A DNA stretch of 44,234 nt from Variovorax paradoxus (GCF_018614915.1 NZ_JAGGNU010000084.1:1-44234), one strand, 5' to 3'. Numbered from the stretch's first letter, positions 26,693-35,959 are shown. Made by a program: numbers and translations. Notes: generated by a model not told the origin, from the sequence alone.

Positions 26693-27570
26693 GCAGCCTC
26701 AAGCTGCGCTCAATGTTGTTCGTTCCGGCCGACAGCGAACGCAAGCTGGAGAAGTCCCTGCAGAGCATGGCCGACGTGCTGATCCTCGATCTCGAGGACT
26801 CGGTGGCCGAATCGCGCAAGGCCGGCGCGCGCGTCATGGCAGCCAACTTCATTCGCGACCAGGCAAGCGCACTCACCTCACGGCTCTTCGTGCGCATCAA
26901 TCCGCTGGACACGGCTATGGCGCTGGATGACCTGGCGGCGGTCGTCGCGCCTGGGCTGGCCGGCGTCATGCTGCCGAAGATCCGTTCTGCCGCGGATATC
27001 GTGCACCTCGGTCATTGCCTCGATGCGCTCGAGGTGCGCGCCGGCATCACGCCGGGCGCCCTGCGCATCATGCCGGTCGCCACCGAAACGCCGCAGGCGG
27101 TGCTCGCCATGCAGACTTTCAATGCGCCGCAACCGCGCCTGGCAGGGGTCACCTGGGGCGCCGAGGACCTCTCGGCGGCCGTCGGTGCGGTCTCCAACTG
27201 CGAGGCAAATGGAGAGAATTCGCCGCTGTACACCTGGGCCAATTCGCTCTGCCTGTGCGCAGCTGCGGCGGCCGGCGTGCCTGCGATCGATACGCTGCAC
27301 ATCGACTTCCGCGACATCGCCGGCCTTGAGGCCGCCTGCCGCTCCTCGCGCCGGCGGGGCTTCCGCGGGCGCATCGCGATTCATCCCGACCAGGTGGCGA
27401 CGATCAACATGGCCTACTCGCCTAGCGAGACCGAGCTGGCGCACGCTCGGCGTATCGCGGACGCCTTCGCCGCGCAACCCGAAGCGGGCACGCTCAGCAT
27501 CGATGGCCACATGGTCGACAAGCCGCATCTCACCCAGGCGCTTCAGACGCTCGAAATGTCGGCGAGCTGA
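26689..27570 (+). CDS. CitE-like CoA-ester lyase (HpcH/HpaI superfamily) (293 aa)
   Basis: A TIM-barrel lyase or thioesterase of the citrate-lyase-beta/citramalyl-CoA-lyase type. Family motifs are RSMLFVPADSERKLEKS, LILDLEDSV, MLPKI, ATETPQAVL, TWGAEDLSAAVGA and IHPDQVATIN. Such enzymes split 3-hydroxy-acyl-CoAs such as citramalyl-CoA into acetyl-CoA and an oxo-acid, or malyl-CoA likewise. It occupies the position where Liu operons carry HMG-CoA lyase, which is absent here. Translational coupling to the MaoC gene suggests it acts on that enzyme's product. Confidence 0.9.
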   Translation: MSSLKLRSMLFVPADSERKLEKSLQSMADVLILDLEDSVAESRKAGARVMAANFIRDQASALTSRLFVRINPLDTAMALDDLAAVVAPGLAGVMLPKIRSAADIVHLGHCLDALEVRAGITPGALRIMPVATETPQAVLAMQTFNAPQPRLAGVTWGAEDLSAAVGAVSNCEANGENSPLYTWANSLCLCAAAAAGVPAIDTLHIDFRDIAGLEAACRSSRRRGFRGRIAIHPDQVATINMAYSPSETELAHARRIADAFAAQPEAGTLSIDGHMVDKPHLTQALQTLEMSAS

Positions 27571-27631
27571 AGCTGCGGATTGCGGCGCATAGTAAGCTTG
27601 ACACGAAGACAACCGGCGCCATCCCGTCCCC

Positions 27632-28387
27632 ATGAACACCAACACCCAGCGAGCTCCACACAAGAGCGCGAATACCTCAAAGAGCATTGAAGAAGGCGCG
27701 TCGGCGCCGCTGTCCGAACGCCGCCAGCGGCGTGCCACAGAGATCCTGGTCGCCGCGCGCGAGGTGTTTCTCGAGCGGGGCTTTCAGGGCACGGCCGTCA
27801 GCGAGATCGCAAGCCGCGTCGGCATCGTCGAAGGTCTCGTGTTCAGTTACTTCCCGACCAAGCGGGACCTGTTGCACGCCGTGCTGCGCGAGATGTACGA
27901 GCCTCTGATCCAGGACGTGAGCGATGGCTATGCCCGTCTGCAAGGCTTGCGCGCACGGCTTCGCTTCATCGTCTGGCGACATGTGCGCGTCTACGTCGAG
28001 ACCCCAGGCCTTGCCAAACTGGTGCTGCACGAAGTTCGAACCGGCCCCGAGTACACCAGTTCCGGCCTGCACGAGTTGCAGGTGCGCTACACGCACTTCG
28101 TGCGGTTGGCGCTCGAGGATGCCGCGCGCGAAGGAGAGATCGACGCATCGGTCGACATCGAGTCCGTGCGCTCCATGCTCTACGGCGGACTGGAGCATCT
28201 GATGTGGCCAGTGCTTTTTGGCACGCAGCGCGCCAACGTGGACCTCGTGGCCGACCGCTACACCGACCTCATGCTGCGCGGGCTACAGCCGGCGCAGGCC
28301 TCGCGCGCCGGCGATGTGGAGTCGCGGCTCGCGCGCCTCGAAGCCATCGTTGCTGGCGGCAAAGCGGCGCCGCGCAAGCACCGCTGA
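27632..28387 (+). CDS. TetR-family transcriptional regulator (251 aa)
   Basis: The helix-turn-helix lies at about residues 34-80: RATEILVAAREVFLERGFQG, then TAVSEIASRVGIVEGLVFSYFPTKRDLLHAV. A 30-residue polar N-terminal extension and a basic C-terminal tail flank the usual body; the ligand domain is helical. It is the last gene of the carboxylase operon, 61 bases after the lyase, and is followed by a strong terminator. Regulators in this position in Atu operons are repressors relieved by pathway acyl-CoAs or acids. Four matching inverted repeats in this locus are its likely sites, and one of them controls its own operon. Confidence 0.9.
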   Translation: MNTNTQRAPHKSANTSKSIEEGASAPLSERRQRRATEILVAAREVFLERGFQGTAVSEIASRVGIVEGLVFSYFPTKRDLLHAVLREMYEPLIQDVSDGYARLQGLRARLRFIVWRHVRVYVETPGLAKLVLHEVRTGPEYTSSGLHELQVRYTHFVRLALEDAAREGEIDASVDIESVRSMLYGGLEHLMWPVLFGTQRANVDLVADRYTDLMLRGLQPAQASRAGDVESRLARLEAIVAGGKAAPRKHR

Positions 28388-28407
28388 CGCATTTCTGACC
28401 CGCGCTC

Positions 28408-28446
28408 AATGGCCGCCAGCGGTAATGCTGGCGGCCATTTTCTTTT
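28408..28446 (+). terminator. Rho-independent terminator of the carboxylase-TetR operon
   Basis: Perfect 13-bp arms AATGGCCGCCAGC (28408-28420) and GCTGGCGGCCATT (28427-28439) enclose the loop GGTAAT and run into TTTCTTTT. It begins 21 bases after the TetR stop and separates this operon from transporter module 2. Confidence 0.93.
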
Positions 28447-28496
28447 GGCGTCCAAGGAAAACCTAGTGTTTGCCCTCAAGAGATCATCATCTTTTT

Positions 28497-28509
28497 TGAT
28501 CTAGACTCA
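28497..28509. promoter_or_regulatory. Putative TetR operator, copy 4 (transporter module 2)
   Basis: TGATCTAGACTCA has arms TGATC and ACTCA around TAG; with flanks it reads TTGATCTAGACTCAA (28496-28510). It lies 109 bases upstream of the GTG start of the LivG-type gene, after the terminator. A weaker second match, AGAGC-CCG-ACTCA, is at 28565-28577. No clear -35/-10 pair was recognised. Confidence 0.6.
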
Positions 28510-28617
28510 AAACAGAAACTGAAAACACCGTCAAGGCGCTTCAGAAAGCGCGAATGCCAGAAAAAGAGCCCGACTCAATCTCGCAGCCCGATATGGCTGC
28601 CATGCAACGGAGACAAC

Positions 28618-29430
28618 GTGCGCGCATCGGAATCTGGGAACCCTGTGGTCCTTGAATGCGAGGGCATCGAGCGGTCGTTCGGCGGCCTGAAGGCGCTCAA
28701 GGGCGTGAGCTTCGCAGTGCGCCAGCGCGAGATCTTCGGACTCGTTGGCCCCAACGGCAGCGGCAAGACGACGATGGTCAACGTCATCACGGGCTTCTAT
28801 CCGCCGCAGGCGGGCCGCGTGCGCCTGTTCGGGCAGGACATCACCGGAACGAAGCCCTACCGCATCGCGCAGCAAGCGGTGGCCCGCACCTTCCAGAACC
28901 TCGCGCTATTCAAAGGCATGACGGTTCTGGACAACATCCTGCTGGGGCGGCACGTGCACATGCGCCCCAGCGCGCTGGCCTCGCTGTGCTATTGGGTCTG
29001 GGCCGCACGCGAGGAAACTGCACATCGGCGCGTGGTCGAGGAAATCATCGACTTCATGCAGTTGCAGGACATTCGGGACGAACCGATCGAATCGATCCCG
29101 CCGGGACTGCAAAAGAGCGTGGAGCTGGCACGCGCGCTCGCCTCGGAACCGAAGTTCCTGATCCTCGACGAGCCGATGGCCGGCATGAACCAGGAAGAAA
29201 AGGAATACCTCGCGCGCTACATCCTCGATGCGCGCGATGAGCGCGGCGTTTCGATCCTGATGATCGAGCACCACATGGACGTGGTCACCTCGCTGTGCGA
29301 CCAGGTGCTGGTGCTGAGCTATGGGGAGTCCATCGCGCAGGGGCCGGCGCGCGAGGCGATCTCGTCACCGGCCGTGGTCGAGGCGTATCTGGGTCATCGT
29401 GCAGCGCAGCGCGCGGGAGCGATTGCATGA
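28618..29430 (+). CDS. LivG-type ABC transporter ATPase, module 2 (270 aa)
   Basis: A nucleotide-binding subunit with Walker A GPNGSGKTT (44-52) and Walker B LILDEPMAGMNQEEKEYLAR. The signature region IPPGLQKSVELARAL is a LivG-type variant without LSGG. The start is GTG at 28618 with GGAG five to six bases upstream; the nearby ATG at 28602 is out of frame. It is the first gene of module 2 and overlaps the synthetase by four bases (ATGA), just as in module 1. Its closest relative in the window is the LivG at 13094, with which it shares the DEPMAGMN segment. Confidence 0.92.
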   Translation: MRASESGNPVVLECEGIERSFGGLKALKGVSFAVRQREIFGLVGPNGSGKTTMVNVITGFYPPQAGRVRLFGQDITGTKPYRIAQQAVARTFQNLALFKGMTVLDNILLGRHVHMRPSALASLCYWVWAAREETAHRRVVEEIIDFMQLQDIRDEPIESIPPGLQKSVELARALASEPKFLILDEPMAGMNQEEKEYLARYILDARDERGVSILMIEHHMDVVTSLCDQVLVLSYGESIAQGPAREAISSPAVVEAYLGHRAAQRAGAIA

Positions 29431-31397
29431 GCCCGAGCATCACCGCGGACCTGCGAGCGCGCGTCGCCGCCGCCTGTGACCGCTGGCAAGGCGGCCAGAC
29501 GGGCGATCCTTCGACACTGATCGCGGCCATCGCCCGCAACGTGCTCGCGCACCCCGCGCGCATTGCGGTGCGCGAGCGTGACCGGGGCATCTGGGTCGAG
29601 CACGACTGGACAGCCGTCCTCAGCGACGTCATCGCCCTGGCAGCCGGACTGCAACAGGCCGGCGTGCGACCGGGCCACGCGGTGATGGTGATCGGCGACA
29701 ACCGCCTGCGCCTGTACCAGGCCATGCTCGCCACCATGGCCCTGCGCGCCTTTCCGGCGCCGATCTACCCCGACGTGCCTCCCGCGGAACTGGTGCACTA
29801 CAGCAAGCTGGGGCGCCCCGAGGTGGCCATCGTCGAAGACCAGGAGCAGGTCGACAAGCTGCTGGAACTGCGAAAGCAAAGCGGCGGGCAGCCACGCGCC
29901 ATCATCTACCACGACCCACGTGGCCTGCGCACCTGCGACGAGCCGGGGCTGACGTCGCTGGCGACGTTGCTCGAAAGCGGCCGCGCGCGGCTCGCGGAAG
30001 CACCCGGGCTCATCGACACACTGATGGCCGAGGCCGGGGCGCAGGACATCGCCGTGCTGCTGCATTCCTCGGGCACCACGGGCCAGCCCAAGGGCATCCC
30101 ACTGACCCAGGCTAACATCATCGGTGGCGTGCGCAACGCCGCGGCAGCGGGCTACTTCCAACCGCACGAAGACCACTACGCCTATCTGCCGATGGCGTGG
30201 GTCGGCGACTTTGTCTTCACGCTCGGCGGCGGGCTGGTGCTGGCTTTCACCATCCACATTCCCGAGCGCCAGGAAACCGTGCTGCACGACCTGCGCGAGG
30301 TCGCACCTACGATGTACCTGGCGGCGCCGCGTGCCTGGGACCACATGCTCACGCGCCTACAGGTCGGCATGGCCGAATCGACGCGCCTCAAGCGCTTTCT
30401 CTACGAATGGTTCATGGGGCGAGCCATCGAGGTCGAACGGCGCCGGCTGGACGGGCACGCTCCGAAGGTCGGTGAGCGCCTCACGCGCCAGTTGGGCGAA
30501 TGGCTGGTGTTCGCCCCGATCCGCGACATCCTGGGGCTGTCGCGCGCCAGGCGCGCCTACACAGGCGGTGAAGCGCTCGGGGAGGACACCTTTCTGACCT
30601 TTCGCGCGCTGGGCATCAACCTGCGGCAGTTCTACGGCCAGACCGAAACCGCCGCACTCACGGCCGCGCAAGACGACGGCGACCTCAAGCTGCACACCGT
30701 CGGCCGGCCGATGCCCAACGTCGAAATTCGCATCGACGATCGCGGTGAGATCTTCGTTCGCTCGGCCTCGGTTTTCGGCGGCTATTACGAAAACCCGGAA
30801 GCGACGGCCGAAGCGCTGCAGGACGGCTGGCTTGCGACGGGCGATGCGGGCTACGTGGAACCCGATGGCCAACTGGTCGTGCTGGGCCGCGTCAGCGAGG
30901 TCATGCACACCGCCGCCGGCGAACGCTTCGTGCCGAACTACATCGAGAACCGGCTCAAGTTCAGCCCATACATCCGCAACGCGGCGGTGGTCGGCGCAGG
31001 CCGTGAACGGCTCGGCGCGCTCGTGTGCATCGACTTCGAGGCGGTCGGCCACTGGGCCGAGGAACGTGCCCTGCCCTACACCTCCTATGCCGACCTGTCT
31101 CAGCACCCGGATGTCGTCGCGCTGATCGCGGGGGTGCTCGAGCGCGTCAATCGGGTGCTCAAACCCGAATTGGCGCTGCGCCGTTTCGTCAACTTGCCCA
31201 AGGACTTCGATGCCGATGACGGCGAGATCACGCGCACCCGCAAGCTGCGCCGCGCGACCGTCGAGGAACGGTACGCGGTGGTGATCGAGGCGCTGTACGC
31301 CTCTGCGGAGTCGGTGGATTTCAACACCGCCATCACCTACGAGAACGGCCAGACCGGCAGCATGCGTCGCACACTGCAACTGACGAGGATCGACTGA
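29427..31397 (+). CDS. Long acyl-CoA synthetase embedded in transporter operon, module 2 (656 aa)
   Basis: Paralogue of the synthetase at 11112, of the long FAA1/FadD15-like class. The ATP loop is HSSGTTGQPKG (213-223), FYGQTET follows, and the C-terminal motif GEITRTRKLRRA matches GELTRTRKLKR of module 1. Shared stretches such as FSPYI, DLSQ and the NLPK segment show the two are related but diverged. The ATG at 29427 sits in ATGA overlap with LivG; its stop overlaps the LivH start by one base. It probably thioesterifies the cargo of this transporter as it enters; the cargo is unknown. Confidence 0.9.
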   Translation: MSPSITADLRARVAAACDRWQGGQTGDPSTLIAAIARNVLAHPARIAVRERDRGIWVEHDWTAVLSDVIALAAGLQQAGVRPGHAVMVIGDNRLRLYQAMLATMALRAFPAPIYPDVPPAELVHYSKLGRPEVAIVEDQEQVDKLLELRKQSGGQPRAIIYHDPRGLRTCDEPGLTSLATLLESGRARLAEAPGLIDTLMAEAGAQDIAVLLHSSGTTGQPKGIPLTQANIIGGVRNAAAAGYFQPHEDHYAYLPMAWVGDFVFTLGGGLVLAFTIHIPERQETVLHDLREVAPTMYLAAPRAWDHMLTRLQVGMAESTRLKRFLYEWFMGRAIEVERRRLDGHAPKVGERLTRQLGEWLVFAPIRDILGLSRARRAYTGGEALGEDTFLTFRALGINLRQFYGQTETAALTAAQDDGDLKLHTVGRPMPNVEIRIDDRGEIFVRSASVFGGYYENPEATAEALQDGWLATGDAGYVEPDGQLVVLGRVSEVMHTAAGERFVPNYIENRLKFSPYIRNAAVVGAGRERLGALVCIDFEAVGHWAEERALPYTSYADLSQHPDVVALIAGVLERVNRVLKPELALRRFVNLPKDFDADDGEITRTRKLRRATVEERYAVVIEALYASAESVDFNTAITYENGQTGSMRRTLQLTRID

Positions 31398-32284
31398 TGG
31401 ACATCCTGCTGTACGCGGAACTCGCGATCAACGGCGCACTGGTGGGCCTGATGTATGCGCTGGTGGCGCTGGGCATCGTTCTGGTCTACAAGGCTTCCGG
31501 CTACGCCAACCTGGCGCAGGGCGCCTTCGCAATGACTGGTGGCTATGCCTGCCTGTTGATCACGACGGCGCTCGGCGTACCGATGTGGGCAGCAGCGCTG
31601 CTGTCGCTCGTGGTGCTGTTCTTCGCAGGCGTGCTAGTCGAACGTTTCCTGTTGCGCCGCATGATCGGGCAGCCCGTCGTGATGGTCATCATGCTCACGC
31701 TCGGTCTGGAGATCTTTCTGCGCGGCCTGGTGCCGGGCCTGCTGGGCTCGACGGTGAAACGGCTGGACCTCGACATTTCGCAGGCGCCCGTGCTGCTGGG
31801 CGACATCCTGGTCAATCGTGCCTACCTGACCGGCGGCGTGATTGCGCTGGTGCTGATCTTCGGCGCCATGGCCTTCTTCAATTCACCCTTGGGTGTGCGC
31901 ATGCGCGCCGTGTCGGACGACAAGATCGCAGCTTGGACAGTCGGCATCCGGGTCGAACACGTGATCGCCGTCGCGTGGGGCTTGGCGGGCGTCTCGGCAG
32001 GTGCTGCCGGCATCCTCTGGGGCTCGGTGCAGGGCGTGGACTGGACCCTGTCGCTGCTTCTGCTCAAGGCGCTCGCCATTGCGATCCTCGGCGGGCTCGA
32101 CAGCGTGCGCGGCGTGCTGGTTGCCGGCCTCGTCATCGGCATTGCGGAAAGCATCGCAGCCGGCGTACTGGACCCGCTCGTGGGCGGAGGCACGCGCGAC
32201 ATCGTGGCTTCGGTCTTCATCCTGTTGACAGTGCTCGTGCGCCCGCACGGGTTGTTCGGCAGCGAACACATCGAACGGGTCTGA
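31397..32284 (+). CDS. LivH-type inner-membrane permease, module 2 (295 aa)
   Basis: A pore subunit opening with LYAELAINGALVGLMYALVA and carrying the LivH hallmark ASGYANLAQGAFAMTGGYA. It has about eight hydrophobic helices and the coupling loop AVSDDKIAAWTVGI. GAGGA upstream of the ATG serves as ribosome-binding site, inside the end of the synthetase gene. It ends four bases before the LivM start. Confidence 0.92.
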   Translation: MDILLYAELAINGALVGLMYALVALGIVLVYKASGYANLAQGAFAMTGGYACLLITTALGVPMWAAALLSLVVLFFAGVLVERFLLRRMIGQPVVMVIMLTLGLEIFLRGLVPGLLGSTVKRLDLDISQAPVLLGDILVNRAYLTGGVIALVLIFGAMAFFNSPLGVRMRAVSDDKIAAWTVGIRVEHVIAVAWGLAGVSAGAAGILWGSVQGVDWTLSLLLLKALAIAILGGLDSVRGVLVAGLVIGIAESIAAGVLDPLVGGGTRDIVASVFILLTVLVRPHGLFGSEHIERV

Positions 32285-32288
32285 TCAC

Positions 32289-33365
32289 ATGTTCTACCGT
32301 GCCGCCGGCATTCGCCACGTCAACTACCTTCAAACCCGCAGGCTCTGGCCGCTGCGGGCCGACCGGACATTGCTCGCCATCATCGCGGCGCTGTTCTTCA
32401 CAGCGCCCTGGATGCTGAGCTCGCTTTACCTCAACTCCTACCTGATGCCCCTGCTGCTGTGGACCAGCGCGGCGCTGGGCCTGAACCTTCTGATGGGCGG
32501 TGCGGGTCAGGTGCACCTGGGCTACGGCGCCGTGATGGCTATCGGCGCCTACGGCACCGTGCACATGACCCGCGGCGGACTGCCGTTCGAGCTGGCACTG
32601 CTGTTGGGCGGCACGCTGGCGGCATTGATTGGCGCGGTGTTCGGCGCCGCCGCACTGCGCGTGAAAGGGCTGTACCTCGCAGTTTCTACCCTGGCGCTGC
32701 AGTACTTGACCGACTTTGTCATCGTGCACGTGCCAGCGATCAGCGGAGGCTCGCAAGCTTCGCTGCAGGTGCCTGTGCTGAAGCTGCTGGGTATGCCGGT
32801 CACGTCGGATGCGGGTCTGTACTTCGTCGCGCTGGGTGTCTGTGCGGTGCTGACGATCTGGATGCTCAACATCAAGCGCACCAGCTTCGGCCGCGCGCTG
32901 GCGGCCATTCGCGAGAAGGACTACGCCGCCGAGATCCTCGGCGTGAGCGCCTTCCGATACAAGCTGCTGGCCTTCTGGGTCAGCTCGTTCATCGGCGGGA
33001 TGGTCGGCGCTCTCTATGCCTTCTGCTACTACAAGGCCGTCTCGCCGGAGCAGTTCCACATCGAACTCTCGATCCAGTTGCTGGCCACCGTCATCGTCGG
33101 CGGACTGGGCAGCGTGCTGGGCTGCTACTTCGGCGCGGCCCTGATCCTGCTGGCGCCGCCGCTGATCCACCATTTGCTGGGCATGTTCTCGCACCACTAT
33201 GGCGGCGCAATCGGCAGCGACCTGCTGACCCATGCACCGCTAATCCTCTACGGCGCAATGATCGTCGGCTTTCTGCTGTTCGAGCCGCTCGGCCTGGCCA
33301 AGATTTACGACAACGTGCGCAAGAGTCTGCTGGTCTGGCCCTTCCGCCACACGCGGCGCCATTGA
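32289..33365 (+). CDS. LivM-type inner-membrane permease, module 2 (358 aa)
   Basis: The second pore subunit, with LNLLMGGAGQVHLGYGAVMA (the LivM hallmark), multiple transmembrane helices and the coupling loop AIREKDYAAEILGVSAF. A 30-residue N-terminal stretch precedes the first helix. The ribosome-binding site is weak, so it probably relies on read-on from LivH four bases upstream. A 100-base spacer follows before the binding protein. Confidence 0.92.
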   Translation: MFYRAAGIRHVNYLQTRRLWPLRADRTLLAIIAALFFTAPWMLSSLYLNSYLMPLLLWTSAALGLNLLMGGAGQVHLGYGAVMAIGAYGTVHMTRGGLPFELALLLGGTLAALIGAVFGAAALRVKGLYLAVSTLALQYLTDFVIVHVPAISGGSQASLQVPVLKLLGMPVTSDAGLYFVALGVCAVLTIWMLNIKRTSFGRALAAIREKDYAAEILGVSAFRYKLLAFWVSSFIGGMVGALYAFCYYKAVSPEQFHIELSIQLLATVIVGGLGSVLGCYFGAALILLAPPLIHHLLGMFSHHYGGAIGSDLLTHAPLILYGAMIVGFLLFEPLGLAKIYDNVRKSLLVWPFRHTRRH

Positions 33366-33465
33366 GTTTTTCGCACAGGCGTTTCATCACCAGCCGTCGC
33401 CAGGGCGCCCGCCTGGACGGTGGCCATCCGGAACGGGCGAACCACAGCAGCAGGAGATAGACATC

Positions 33466-34731
33466 ATGACGGTAGACAGACGACAGTTCGTGGCGGCCGG
33501 CGCGGCGACCGCACTCATCGGCACTCTCCCCTTTGCGCCGCAAGCCCATGCACAGGAAAAAGTCGTCAAGTTCGGCATGGCGCAGGACTTCACGGTGGTC
33601 TATACCTTCGTCACGGCCGAATACAGCCAGGGCCAACGCGACTACTTCTCCCTCGTCAACGAACGCGGCGGCGTGAATGGCTGGAAGATCGTTGCTGACA
33701 TCGTCGACACGGGCAATGCGCCGCAACGCGGCATCGAGGCCTACGAACGCTTCAAGCGCAACGGCGTGGTGTTGATCGACCCGCTCTCCACGCCGGTCAG
33801 TCGGGCATTGGTCACGCGCGCGCTGCAGGACAAGATCAACCTGGTGACCACCTTCTCGGGCCGCAGCGACGCGGGGGATGGCACAGTGTTTCCTTACGTG
33901 CTGCCGCTGTCCGCCAGCTACTGGTCGCAGGCGGCGATCCTGATCGAGTACATGGCCCGTCAGGACAAGGACCTGAAGGGCAAGAAGATCGCGTTCGTCC
34001 ACATCGACACGCCCTTTGGCCGCGAGCCCCTGCCGCTGCTGCAGGCACTGGCCAAGCGGCGCGGCTTCGAACTGCTGCCCTACTCCTATGCGCCGCCCGG
34101 CAACGAGCAGTCGGCCGTGTGGACGCAATTGCGCCGCGCCAAGCCGGACTGGACGTTGATCTGGGGCGGTGGCGTCGGCCAGACCGTCTCGGTGAAAGAG
34201 GCGCTTCGCAACGGCATCGCGCCCGACCGTATCGCGTCGGTCGTGTGGCTGTCGGAGTCGGACATGAAGGTGGTCGGGCCCGATCAGGCCAAGGGTGTAC
34301 TCAAGTACGAAGGCGCAGCGGCGGGCCGCGAGCCCAAGGTGATCCAGGACATCCTGCGCGAGGTCGTCCACAAGGGCAAGGGCGCGGGCGCCAAGGAACT
34401 GGTTGGTACAGCCTACTACAACATCGGCGTGATGGCCGGCGCCGTGATGGTCGAGGGCGTGCGACGGGCGCTGGAGATCACCAAGGGAACGGCCGTAACG
34501 GCCGAAGCGCTCAACGAGGGCCTTCGCAGCATCAAGAACTTTACGGCCGATGGCCTGATCCCGCCGCTGACCACGAGCAAGATCGACCACCAGGGTGGCG
34601 GCATGGGCCGCATCGCGCAGTGGGACGGCACGCGCTGGGTGCCCAAGAGCGACTGGCTCGCGAGCGACCAGGATGCGGTATGGGAACTCATCCGTGCGTC
34701 GTCGGCGGAGTTCAAAAAGACGGGAACATGA
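33466..34731 (+). CDS. Periplasmic binding protein with Tat-type signal, module 2 (421 aa)
   Basis: Receptor of module 2, type-1 periplasmic binding fold. The signal peptide begins MTVDRRQFVAAGAATALIGT and ends near QAHAQ: the twin arginines followed by QFV, a mild hydrophobic core and an AxA cut site indicate Tat export of a folded protein. The two other receptors in this window have ordinary Sec signals. AGGAG lies nine bases before the ATG. The mature chain starts KVVKFGMAQDFTVVY. It overlaps the LivF-type gene by four bases (ATGA). Confidence 0.9.
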   Translation: MTVDRRQFVAAGAATALIGTLPFAPQAHAQEKVVKFGMAQDFTVVYTFVTAEYSQGQRDYFSLVNERGGVNGWKIVADIVDTGNAPQRGIEAYERFKRNGVVLIDPLSTPVSRALVTRALQDKINLVTTFSGRSDAGDGTVFPYVLPLSASYWSQAAILIEYMARQDKDLKGKKIAFVHIDTPFGREPLPLLQALAKRRGFELLPYSYAPPGNEQSAVWTQLRRAKPDWTLIWGGGVGQTVSVKEALRNGIAPDRIASVVWLSESDMKVVGPDQAKGVLKYEGAAAGREPKVIQDILREVVHKGKGAGAKELVGTAYYNIGVMAGAVMVEGVRRALEITKGTAVTAEALNEGLRSIKNFTADGLIPPLTTSKIDHQGGGMGRIAQWDGTRWVPKSDWLASDQDAVWELIRASSAEFKKTGT

Positions 34732-35525
34732 CTCTTCTCGCCATCAACAACATCGAGGTGGTGTACGACAGCGTGTCGCTGGCGGTCAAGGGTGTGTCCA
34801 TCGACATCGAGGCAGGTGGACTGGTCGCGCTGCTCGGCGCCAACGGCGCGGGCAAGAGCACTGTGCTGAAGGCGATCAGCGGTGTCCTGAGCGCCGAGCG
34901 CGGCAAGGTGAGCGGCGGCACCATTACCTTCGATGGTGCCGATCTGCTGGGTCTGGGCGCGCCCGAGCGCGTGCGACGCGGCATCGTTCACGTGCTGGAA
35001 GGCCGACGCATTTTCGAACACCTGACGCCAGCCGAGAACCTGCTCGCCGCAACGTCGATGCACCGCGACCGCGGCCACGTCCGCGAACTGATGGACAAGG
35101 TGATGGCCTGGTTTCCGCGCCTGGCGCGGCGGGCGGGTTCGCCCGCGGGCTACCTCTCCGGCGGTGAGCAGCAGATGCTGGCCATCGGCCGCGCCATGAT
35201 GACCGAGCCACGCCTCCTGATGCTCGACGAGCCCAGTCTTGGTCTTGCGCCCCTGCTGGTCGACGAGATCTTCGATATCGTGCGACGCATCAACGCGGAC
35301 GCCGGCTTGTCGGTACTGCTGGTGGAGCAGAACGCCGTTGCGGCGCTCGGCATCGCGCAGCGCGCCTACCTGATCGAGAATGGGCGCGTCGTCATGACCG
35401 GTAACGCCGAGTCCTTGAGCAGCAATCCGGACGTGCAGGAGTTCTACCTTGGCGGCGCGCAAGGTCATCAGAAGGACTACCACGCCGTGAAGCACTACCG
35501 TCGGAGAAAGCGGTGGCTGACATAA
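34728..35525 (+). CDS. LivF-type ABC transporter ATPase, module 2 (265 aa)
   Basis: Nucleotide-binding subunit with Walker A GANGAGKST, signature LSGGEQQMLAIGRAM and Walker B LMLDEPSLGLAP, followed by VEQNA. The C-terminus is DYHAVKHYRRRKRWLT, sharing the basic HYRRRKRWL tail with the module 1 LivF. The ATG at 34728 overlaps the receptor stop. It is the last gene of the module; no terminator hairpin is evident after the TAA, and the sequence becomes degenerate immediately. Confidence 0.92.
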   Translation: MTLLAINNIEVVYDSVSLAVKGVSIDIEAGGLVALLGANGAGKSTVLKAISGVLSAERGKVSGGTITFDGADLLGLGAPERVRRGIVHVLEGRRIFEHLTPAENLLAATSMHRDRGHVRELMDKVMAWFPRLARRAGSPAGYLSGGEQQMLAIGRAMMTEPRLLMLDEPSLGLAPLLVDEIFDIVRRINADAGLSVLLVEQNAVAALGIAQRAYLIENGRVVMTGNAESLSSNPDVQEFYLGGAQGHQKDYHAVKHYRRRKRWLT

Positions 35526-35650
35526 GAAACGGAGGGACTCGATATGCTCCAGATGGCGACCCAATGCCTCCATTCCCGTCGAGATGCCGCGCGCATCCAT
35601 CGCCCGCACCGTTGCCCCCAACGCGCCGGCGCTGAGCGGTTGCGGATGTC
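35526..35650 (-). pseudogene. C-terminal remnant of a GntR/FCD-type regulator (tentative)
   Basis: Read leftward, this stretch encodes GATVRAMDARGISTGM followed by EALGRHLEHIESLRF. That resembles the closing helix pair of FCD-domain GntR regulators (AMxxHLxxIE). No start or DNA-binding domain is present; the frame is closed by a stop about 40 codons further upstream, and no stop codon follows before the LivF gene. I read it as a broken leftover, with low certainty. Confidence 0.3.
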
Positions 35651-35959
35651 GAAGCGCTATACGCGTGCGGTTTTGCGTTTATTACTGCGCTACGACAACC
35701 CGATGCAGAAAGTGGCGCGCGACGACGGCAACTCGCTGTCGTTCGGCTCTGGCCCGCACGTGCGCCTGGGCGCTCGACTTGGCCGTCCCGACACTTGAAA
35801 GAGCGGCAACTCGGTCCACTGCGGGCTGGGGGCGTTGCCGGCGGGCCGAGGAGAAACTACGACATTTCAGCACTTCCCTATCATTCGGTGCCTGAACGTT
35901 CCAGTCCAAACTCGGTTCGCACGGCAATGTAATACAGTAGTGCATATTACAGATCGTAT

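Noticed and set aside
33363..33378. Operator in front of the module 2 receptor (ttgagtttttcgc)
   Set aside because: Half-site only, no inverted arm; the receptor is within the operon.
33091..34590. 499-codon minus-strand open frame opposite the LivM and receptor genes of module 2
   Set aside because: No motif and no ribosome-binding site; it mirrors two strong plus-strand genes.
35544..35798. 84-codon ORF after the LivF gene
   Set aside because: Arg/His-rich, no recognisable domain, no good ribosome-binding site, and partly antisense to the GntR-like remnant.
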